In this document: positions 55,901 through 64,000 of the stretch, one piece after another | How the letters are laid out: every line of letters starts with the position of its first letter | Position numbering within the stretch: the stretch's first letter is position 1 | NCBI GenBank assembly: GCA_022036555.1 | Contig: CM039126.1 | Coordinates: 29,476,025-29,540,024 of the forward strand | Length of the DNA stretch: 64,000 bases | Source: Microstegium vimineum | Taxonomy: Eukaryota; Streptophyta; Magnoliopsida; Poales; Poaceae | Reading direction: 5' to 3' | Program-made: the position numbers and the translations under genes | The notes under the pieces: generated by a model | The model's database searches: none | What the model saw: only the letters and a program-made list of their open reading frames with translations | What the model was told of the DNA's origin: nothing

Positions 55901-58497
55901 TGTTGGCCATAGCTGACTACAGTTGGCCAGAGGAAACCCAGACTAGCCATGATGACCCTGATGCTAAACCTTGAGTTCCTACACACGGTAGCCACTTAGG
56001 AGCCTTGCGTAGCCTTGCCCAGCCACGTTCGGCTACTCCCGGCTAGTCGCAGCATCCCTCCGGCTAGCTGCGACATGTTTACACTTGGCCATAACCCATG
56101 TATGGCTGGCTATGCCTTGGCTTTGACTGGCTATGGCTAGCTATGGTCTTTTGTAGCTAGCTACGCTTTGCCATAACCACATGCAACTGACGGATCCTCG
56201 CTCTACGTCATATCTGGAGTTACTAGACATGTGAGCCACACGTACCCATACCTAGGATGTCGAGCTTCCTTGGCATGACTTGGAGATCTGTTTGAGACGG
56301 TTGGTCGTTGAACCCTGGCCATCCAGTAAACGCCCAACAAACATGTGAACTCCGTGTTACGCACTTGCGTAGCGGACTTGACCCACAATACCATGATGAT
56401 GTCGTTGCTTTGGCATGAGTAGCAGCTCAGTCGACCAAACCCTTGGACCCTGTCGCTTTGATAATCTTCGAAGCCTAGATGAACAATCGTGGCTTCTCTT
56501 TAACACGATACACCAGACCCCAAGAGATACGCTCTGGTATAAACCACCCTTCTGGTAAAAATACCCGATGGGGCTGAGACATGATAAGCTTACCTAGCTT
56601 AACCTGAGCCGAGCACAAACACTTACTAACTTGATCACACTAGTCACATTACCAAGTGTTTATGACTTTTGCTAATAGCTGGAGTAGAGTACGACTGTCT
56701 CGAATCCCTTGCTATGGCGTGAAACCTGTCTAGCCACACTAAACGTGACCTTGTCCCTAGTTGAAGCAGAGATGTTGCTTTCCTCTATCGGGCAATCAAA
56801 GGAGACTACTAACCCAGAACGACCTAGTGGAATGCTCGCTCAACCTGAGCTAAACCTGAGTCCCTTGCTGATCAGGGCTATGTTCCTCTCTACTTGAGTA
56901 GGATCGTACCAACACAATCGGACCACTCGAGTTGAATAACCACATGGGTTTGCATAACTCGAACTAAGACGAAGTCTTTGTCGAACTAATCTTGACATTA
57001 GTATACTGCTGGCCTTAGCTAACCTAACCACCGAACACATGCCAATTGGCAGTTGTCCTATGAATGCACTGCCACCACGCGACCATGACATGGTCGAGTG
57101 AAGTCTTTGACTTATAACCTTGATATCATACCCTCACTCTGGGTGTAGCTACACCGGGACCAAACTAGGCGGAACCACAACACACGTGATCCTCTGCCTG
57201 TTAGTCTTGCCTTATCGCTAAGCCAACCTGGCGTATGCTTTGGACTAAACCAAACCGCACCATGATGTTGGAACTAAACATAAGGCCACCTTGTGCTTAT
57301 CATAACCCTACCCCCTTCAAATACCAATCTAAGGTCTGAACTATGAGTTCATAGCCATGTCTGAGTGTATTTGGTTCTTATTCGTTTTATTGGTTCTTTG
57401 TGATATTTTGTAGCTTATTGCGATGCTAGTTACATGTATGACAACATCGGAGGAGCGTCTGTCGAACGACGCTGATCCCGAGTATGTAAGGATGCGAAAA
57501 GCTAGAGGACAACAACGAAGGTGTCACACCCTACCCCACTCGTAGATCCTATTACGCATGGCAAACTTTATATTTCTGCTAATGATAGGTTGCATAGTAG
57601 TAAATTGATTTACCCTGCCTTGATTACCTATTAAACGTTCTCACCGCTGTTAAGTTAGATCCATGCTTATTATTATGACATGATATACCATACTCTACTC
57701 TCCTCGATGATTGGAGGTTGGAGGATCGATCTGGAATGGACTTGTTTGGGGAGAGTTCTGCGTGCGTCTTGGGTGAGTGGTGAGGCTCGAGTAGACCAAG
57801 TAGGAATATATGACGAGCCTTGTGTGAGTTACACTGGGGGTGCAACCTGGGCACTCCCATGTTCTAGATACCTGTGGTGGGTAAATGGTGACTTATGGTG
57901 GTCCCGGGATGGAGAGACCTCATGGAGCGAAGCCCCGGGACAGAGGTGCTGTTGTGGCACAGGAAGCGGTGTTTCCCTGTGAAGATGTCCTGCTTGGTCA
58001 GCCCTAGGAACTTCCTGGTACTCAGACTCATAGGAATTCCTTATGACTCATTCGCTTCCTAATGGGAGGAAGACGGCTGGACTACTTGCTAGGGCAGTGC
58101 CACTACTACTAGGATCGGAAAGTGTAGAGAGGTACGAGAAACCGTGACCCACACCCTCTCGAGACAGCATGGTGACCCCCGGGCCTGGTACCATGCCTCA
58201 TAGTCTCAGCGCCCCCGTGCGGTATGTGGTGATTACTCAGGGCTGGGTGGTAGGGTGACATCGACCTAGGCTAGTAAACAACCGATGTTTGTCCTAGAGA
58301 ACCCCGGATATCGATGATTGCAGACCTTGTGAGTTTGTAAGATCTTTGCAGAGTTTTGGTTGATCGATCGATACATAAGCTGACTTGTCGGCTATTGGAC
58401 CTTTTCCTGTGACCTGCTTCACCTCCTAGTGAGATGAGTCCTTCCTTTCTCACCCTGGTTGACATATGATCCAGCAGTGTGCTCTGAAGGAGTAGTG
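52946..58497 (+). repeat. Chromovirus-type LTR H, truncated on the right by element E
   Basis: It starts TGTAACAACCCGGG and contains the GCTTATTGCGATGCTAG and ATCGGAGGAGCGTCTGTCGAACGACGCTGATCCCGAGTA block (about 57415-57485) typical of large chromovirus LTRs. The 57700-58300 part is also LTR-like. The 53430-55250 section is very GC-rich with many spurious long frames. A minisatellite covers 55680-56150. No pol gene is present, and its end lies beyond element E. The assignment of the whole 5.5 kb to one LTR is partly inference. Confidence 0.65.
55680..56150 (+). repeat. GGCTNGCCGTAGCCAC minisatellite in LTR H
   Basis: About 12-15 degenerate units of roughly 27 bp built on CTCGGCTAGCCGTAGCCACA, becoming more diverged to the right. 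Confidence 0.75.
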
Positions 58498-59718
58498 TGT
58501 TGATGATCCTTAAGTACCAATTTGAACCGTCAACTAAACAAGGAAAAGGATCTAAATGAAACCAATAGCTAGAATTAGGGTTTATACTAACAGAATTCCA
58601 CAAGTTTTGGTGAATCTCTGTTTCTGCAGGGCATTATCAGGATATACCAAGGAAAGGCCCACATGTCATGTTTACATAGAGATATTTATCAACCTCACAA
58701 TTTTCTGTACTCTAGCGGATTCCAGAAGACACGAGAACGAACGGGAGGCGAAACAGGCCCGGAGCCAGGGCGCCCACCCTAGCCCCTAGGGCGCCCGCCC
58801 TGGCCCTACAGCCAATGAGGCTCTGCTTCGCAGATCGTGCTCCACCGCCTTTAAGGATGAATCTAAACCCTTCATATAGGTCGGTTTGATCCAACGACCC
58901 ACGTTCATTTGAGGAAGCTATATAAGCAAGGCCCCTGACCCCCCTGAGGATCATCTCATCTCATTATTCTTCTCCAGAGCAAAAGCTAGGGTCTCAATTA
59001 GAAGTAGAGAAGGAGAGAGGTCCCTCTAGTTGTCTAGATTTAGTTCTTCTAGTTCTAGTTCATCTAGTTGTAATTAGAGGTGAGAAAGAGAAGGAGAGAG
59101 CCAGGAGGAGCCAGATCTGTCGGATCTTCCTCAACATTGTACCTTTGCAGCATCTGGTTCTGAGCAATCTCAAGTTTCTTCATTTATTATTTCTAAGTAT
59201 CTTATTTTAGTTCTTACTTTATTCTATTTACAGGATCTCCATTCATATTGAGTGCTCTAGTTTTCATATGCGATTAGAGTAGTAAGCGATAGTGTAGACA
59301 TGGTGTCTAGACTAGAGTTTACCTAAGTTTGCGCCCAATCATACGGATAGTTGTGGTAGCCCCAGGGGTGATAGTTCTGTAAGGCCTTTGTAGTCCACCA
59401 TGTTTGGGTTGGTGTTTTCGTAGAACTTTTGGCAGCCTCCCCCCGACTACCTTATTCCCAGTCTTTGTCGAGAGTCGGGAAGGTACTGTTGCTCCAAAGT
59501 AAGTAGAGTATCATGGACCTTTGATTAGATAAACCCCTTAGAAAACTCTAAAATCTCTCTACCCAGTTATCTTATCTATCCTTGGACGTTCTTAGTTCTT
59601 ATCTAGTACACTTCACGTTCCCCGTGGAAATCGATACCCATGGAATACTCACGGGTGAAAGCTACAGCGGTATCCGTGTGCTTGCGGATTTATCTGTGTG
59701 CGTTAAGAAATACCAACA
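58498..59718 (+). repeat. 5' LTR of element E (Athila/Tat-like Gypsy)
   Basis: 1,221 bp from TGTTGATGATCC to AATACCAACA, with TATATAAG at 58919-58926 and a PBS seven bases after the end. It is homologous on the opposite strand to the solo LTR at 43859-45367. TAGTG (58493-58497) is the expected target duplication. Confidence 0.88.
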
Positions 59719-59725
59719 AGCTTTC

Positions 59726-59743
59726 TGGCGCCGTTGTCGGGGA
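59726..59743 (+). promoter_or_regulatory. Primer binding site of element E (tRNA-Asp type)
   Basis: TGGCGCCGTTGTCGGGGA differs by one base from the Athila-type PBS complementary to tRNA-Asp. Confidence 0.9.
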
Positions 59744-59819
59744 ACGGTAGTTGTCCTAGTTTTGAACTATGGTCATCCATCTACCTTTTTCCTTTTTCCT
59801 TTTTACCTCTTTCTCATCT

Positions 59820-60322
59820 TACCATATTCACCTTACCACATTAAAAAATACTCTACTCCAAAGGGCGACTTGTTGGAGACTCTACCATCTGCACACCCTA
59901 TTCTTATAAATGGCTATGAGCTTCGCCCTGCTTGTATAGCCATGGTTTGTGAGAAATCATTCTCTAGTCTTGGTTTAGTTTTAACTCCATTTGAAAATAT
60001 GAGTTATCCAAGTATAGAGGAGGCCCCAAACAAGACCAATTTGAGAGTTGCCAATCCAAGTGGAATTTTGAACATCCATCTAGAATTAACCATAGAGATT
60101 GGAGAGGAAGATGATATCTATGAGCATGAAATCTATTCCTTAACAATCTCTTTAAATCCATGCTCATATGAGACATCTCCCATACCCGTTGGTCTCTCTA
60201 TTATTACCACATATGACATCTGGAGCACCCTCACGCTTTGTGTTTGCAAAAACTTTAGAAGGATGGTTGTCGATGCATATGTTTATCATAAATATTGCAG
60301 ATCTCGTTGTGCTAAATCTTGA
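59820..60322 (+). pseudogene. Remnant gag region of element E
   Basis: An open frame runs through the leader to TAG-free sequence ending at 60322. HPILINGYELRPACIAMV followed by EKSFSSLGL resembles the start of an Athila-type gag (the NGYELRP..MV motif). After that the sequence (EEAPNKTNLRVANPSGI, ELTIEIGEEDDIYEHEIYS) does not look like gag and I do not recognise it. The expected capsid and zinc-knuckle parts are missing, so this is a rearranged or non-autonomous element. Confidence 0.5.
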
Positions 60323-61898
60323 GATAGGTAATAGAAAGGAAACCTTTACACTAAAACAGATCTTGAAAGGTTTCCCAAGGACAAGCTTAGTGTCCTAAAA
60401 CAAGCACCTCTTGTTGTGCTAAATCTTTACATGTTTATTCACCTTTTTGTTGCCTACCTTTGTGAAGCGAGCATAGAATTATATGATTATATTCCTTCGG
60501 GTATTTTTTTCACTAACCTCTCCAGGTATAGAGCAGAAAGAATAAAGAAATGACAAACATAAGGTATGTCCAACCAATCATCATGCAACATTGAATTTCA
60601 TTCATCCAATCTTGATTTTTGCAAAATTCAAGCTTGGGGGATAACCCACCAGAAAAATATCTTTTGCCATGTTGCTACATTATCTAGATTGTTTGTACTT
60701 TTAAAGGCATGCTCAAACTACTAAATTGCTAATCATGCTCTTTCATCTTCAATTGTGTAAATCTATATAATACTTTCATGCTACCTTTGTTTGCTATAGT
60801 ATATGTTTAGGTTTTTAAGTATTTTCATATACATTTTAAATTATGTATGGTGCTTTGTTTAAAATAAAGGTATTTTGATTTTACTTCTAAAGGCTTTTAA
60901 ATTAAGCATGGTGCTTAGGTTAAAATGTCTACCTAAATCAAATTAGACATGGTGTCTAGGTTGATTTTTTGAACTGATAGTATACTAGAGTAGATATTAG
61001 ATATTTTGTTGGACTAACCCCTGCAGGAAAACTTTCAATATCAAATTGGGAAGTCCTAAGATAAACTCATACCATATATGAAGAGAGATACTTGAACTTC
61101 AACAATTTTCACAAGGGAGATGTAGCTAATTCATCAAGGATAGATGAAATTCCATGGAGCAAGGAGAAGACAAGTGACAAAGAACAAAATCTACAATCAA
61201 GCCACTCAATCCATGGAAGAGGGTGAACAAAACTTCAAGACAAGATCAACAAAAATTTCAAGATCGGAAGAACAAGGATGAGAAAGGAGTGGAACAAGAA
61301 GACAAGCTATTAATGCACAACCAGTTGATCAAGGGAAGTTTCCATGAAGGTACGATGCCATCATTCGTCAATGACAATGGTAAAGGTAAGTAAGCATCAC
61401 TCTAAAAGTTTTTCTTTGATTCTAGTATTCACATAAATAAAGATATAAACATGTTTGAGCTGCAACTTTACTTGATCCAACCTGACTATCTCAACATGTT
61501 AGTTCTTTAAAGCTTGATCCTAGTACCACTTCTTAATCTCACAGTCTTAACCATCTAAAATGTTGCACATCCAACCTTGGAAGATTATAATCTCAATCAT
61601 GTAAAAATAAATTAGATAATCTTTCCATGTGTTAAAGCAATCTAATATGCTAAGTGTTTTTTGAAATACTACATTCATGCTCATCTTCTGATCTTATCAC
61701 ACATGTCATGGTTGAATAAAACATAAGAACATCAATGCAAATTTTTGCTCAATGTGTTTAGGCTAGAGAATAATAACTTTTGGTTATGTTGGTGTTTTCC
61801 CACCAGCAGAGCCCATGCACTTGATCTTTGCATTGTTTTTATGAGCAGGACACTTCTTCACCGTACCATCAAGAGCATGGGTGGAAGGAACCCTACCA
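60323..61898 (+). other. Internal region of element E, unrecognised
   Basis: AT-rich, with no long open frame. Short repeated phrases ATGGTG(C/T)TTAGGTT and TAGACATGGTGTCTAGG occur near 60845-60965. The 61110-61370 part is purine-rich and may be decayed gag linker sequence. Nothing firmer can be said. Confidence 0.4.
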
Positions 61899-62165
61899 AT
61901 GAAGAAAGGAGATCCAAGGAGACCTGTCATTCCAATCTCCTTTGGAGCTTACACTCTTGAAGAAGTTGTCTGTGACCTTGGAGCAAGTGTCAACATCATG
62001 CCAACTTGCAGATCAGACACTATGCTATCCCAAGGGAGTTCTTGAAGATAGTTTCATAGGAGTTGGACACTCATTTGTATCGATAGACTTTGAGGTTGAA
62101 GAAACAGATGGAGTGCCAAGATCTGTTTCACTATCAAGGATGAGAAGGAGAGATTCACTTTCATG
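61899..62165 (+). pseudogene. First retropepsin-like segment of element E
   Basis: MKKGDPRRPVIPISFGAYTL leads into VVCDLGASVNIMP, the catalytic motif of Athila/Tat proteases (Asp codon 61974-61976). After a frameshift the flap region follows: LADQTLCYPKGVLEDSFIGV and HSFVSIDFEVEE. Retropepsin cleaves the gag-pol precursor. The frame is broken between the two halves. Confidence 0.75.
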
Positions 62166-62329
62166 AAGCATACACTCAAGGCTCTTACTCACCCTAAGAG
62201 GCCATACATCTACAAGGATACAACTGTTGCTACAAGAAAGAAGAACATCAACAATGGAAGGAGCAAGAGTAAAGCTCAACAACCAAGAGAAGATCTAGAT
62301 AATTAGCACTATTGATTCAGGGTATGATC

Positions 62330-62745
62330 AACTCCTTCTATCACAATACCTCGCTAAGCTAGGAAATCCAGGAATACCTACCATTAATTGCAAGATCAAG
62401 GAAAGTACATTCTACAAGATATTCTGCAATCTTGGATCAAGCAGTAACATAGTGTCTAAGGTGGCCTACCAACATTTATATGGCAGTAGACCACTATACC
62501 AGACATATGTGCAGCTACAGCTAGGAGACCAATCATTCTGATTTCTGGAGGAAATAACAAAAGACATCATGATCAGAGATCACTATGTTCCCACCGACTT
62601 CATGGTTCAAGATATGGGAGATGAAGATGAAGTCCACCTCATTTGAGGAAGATCTTTCTTCAAAACAACTAGCACAATTATCTCGATGAAAACATGAGAG
62701 ATCCACTTCCAATTTCCTGAGGAGAAGGAACACGCCACCAATGAT
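62330..62745 (+). pseudogene. Second retropepsin-like segment of element E, catalytic Asp replaced
   Basis: INCKIKESTFYKIFCNLGSS followed by SNIVSKVAYQHLYG aligns with the same protease fold, but the catalytic Asp position reads Asn (AAT, 62428-62430). VQLQLGDQSF, DIMIRDHYVPTDFMVQDMG and GRSFFKTTSTIISM match the flap, the hydrophobic strand and the GRPFL-T motif near the protease C-terminus. In-frame stops lie near 62538, 62644 and 62696. Confidence 0.65.
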
Positions 62746-64000
62746 GGATGGGCAGACTATCCAGGAGAAGTGTCAAGATATGAAGATCAATTCAATAATG
62801 AAGATAAGAGTTCTCCTGAGAGAGAAGTCGTACCACCAATGGAGGATGTACCACTCAGCAAAGAAAAAAAATGGAACCTCAGAATAGTGAACCACGGGAA
62901 GTGAAACCTTAGACCATGGAAGTGTGGAAGAAGAAAGAGACTTCATCGGAAACACCAACACAAGAAGAGCAAACATCCAAGTATTCATCAGGAGTGGACA
63001 ATGCTCCTTAAGACATTTGACCAGAAGAGAGGTCCGGTTCGACGGACCTAAATCTCTGAACCTTAGCTGGAAGGTAAACTCGGTAAGTTATCTACATATT
63101 TATTTTCCTCTGCATTGCATTAGTTGCACTCTAGCATATTTAATTTCCATAAATATTTTTAGTAATATTTATATATAGCATTCTTAGTATAATCCATTGC
63201 ATAATCATCTTAATAATAGCATATATATATTATTGCACTGCATTACAAAAAGGAAAACCTTTAAGCCCCACGTGAATATGTCTTCCAACTACTTACTGTG
63301 GATGCAATAAAAAAACATTGCATTAGTCATTTGCATATAAAATTGAAAATCTAAAAATATATTGAATAGAAGAATTCTATAAGGCTCTAGGCAATCAAGG
63401 AATAAATGGTTTACCACTAACGCTTAATTTGTTCCACGAGCTTTGTTGTCTATTCGAGTTTAGCAGGATTTGGAAAGACTAGACAGGATTAGATAACTTC
63501 ATCTACTTTGAGAAGTACAACTACATCAACTATCATCTTTGAAGTCTCAGAGAAGTAAAGTAAGTCTACACTGTCTAAATGAATGACTATGTCAACATCC
63601 AGTTTGGGGGAGAGCACCCCGATGTATCCAGGTAAGTATCCTTACCCACTTAGGTTTACTTTTATTTAAATATAAGTTACATAAATAAATTCAAAAAAAA
63701 TGTGAGCACATGAAGGTTCACACTTAATCATAAAAGTTACAACTTAGATATTTTTCATTGTCTACTTTATCCTTAACAAAGTTTCCTATTTAATAATAAT
63801 AATAAGTGTGTTTAGAAGTTGTTAATAGTAAAATGAAGAACTCTAAAGATAACTCTATGGAAATGATGAATAGTTGCTCTGCCGTAATTCCTTTCAAGTA
63901 CCTAGTTTTCAGCCTTGAATTCTCCTGAGTTTTAGATATAACTGTTTTGACATGAAGATTTGCTCTGAACCTAAAACTTGTGGGTTGCGAATGCTTGAGC
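62746..64000 (+). other. Further internal region of element E to window end
   Basis: Glu/Lys/Pro-rich coding style to about 62900 (SPEREVVPPMEDVPLSKE), then AT-rich non-coding sequence. I see no RT or integrase motif before the window ends, which fits a non-autonomous element or a pol region further right. Confidence 0.4.

Overview
This window is nuclear DNA from a grass, probably a panicoid cereal or energy grass. That is inferred from the retrotransposon families (SIRE-type Copia, Tekay-type chromovirus, Tat/Athila-type Gypsy), the large share of nested LTR elements, the intron structure of the one host gene and the GC-rich segments inside LTRs. About 80% of the sequence is LTR retrotransposon. 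No rRNA, CRISPR or bacterial operon structure is present, and the only tRNA-like sequence is a possible SINE head. There is one 100-base assembly gap (51223-51322).

Layout. (1) 1-15168 is a four-layer nest seen from its right-hand side: element A (antisense plant-mobile-domain gene plus 3' LTR) lies in chromovirus B (integrase/chromodomain tail plus 3.9 kb LTR), which lies in Tat-like element C (antisense PF04195-type gene plus LTR), which lies in minus-strand Gypsy D (gag, PBS-like site, and an LTR carrying a 1.35-1.5 kb tandem duplication). (2) 15169-28601 is the only host gene I can support: a plus-strand, eight-exon CXC-domain protein of the CPP/TCX (LIN54-like) family, 508 codons with every splice junction in frame. 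Its third intron holds an old Copia remnant and a nearly complete Copia element (19543-25251, TSD ATTTG). That element itself carries a solo LTR (TSD CCTTC). Intron 5 carries a solo LTR (TSD GTAGG) and a SINE-like sequence. (3) 28602-32527 holds a MITE fragment, a 597 bp foldback element, and broken LTR pieces rich in CGGACAGTCCG-like motifs, including a cluster of four hairpins with covarying stems. (4) 32528-37884 is a reversed chromovirus LTR interrupted by a solo LTR. (5) 37885-46175 is a minus-strand SIRE-type Copia (F) interrupted by a LINE tail and a 1.5 kb solo LTR (TSD TCTGG). (6) 46176-52945 is a plus-strand SIRE-type Copia (G) inserted into F. Its gag is interrupted by a CACTA element and by a solo LTR of the A family (TSD GAGCT). 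(7) 52946-58497 is a long chromovirus-type LTR (H). (8) 58498-64000 is the 5' part of an Athila/Tat-like element (E) with LTR, PBS, a gag remnant and two retropepsin-like segments.

How the parts relate. The host gene survives because each insertion landed in an intron. Nearly all transposon genes carry frameshifts or stops. The exception is the antisense plant-mobile-domain gene at the left edge, which is open for 297 codons and has a clean GT-AG intron. Five solo LTRs keep recognisable 5 bp target duplications, showing that LTR-LTR recombination has been frequent here. The observations I rate highest are the open antisense PMD gene inside an LTR element, a solo LTR whose termini plus target duplication form a frame-preserving GT-AG intron, the four covarying hairpins, and the tandem retropepsin-like segments of element E.
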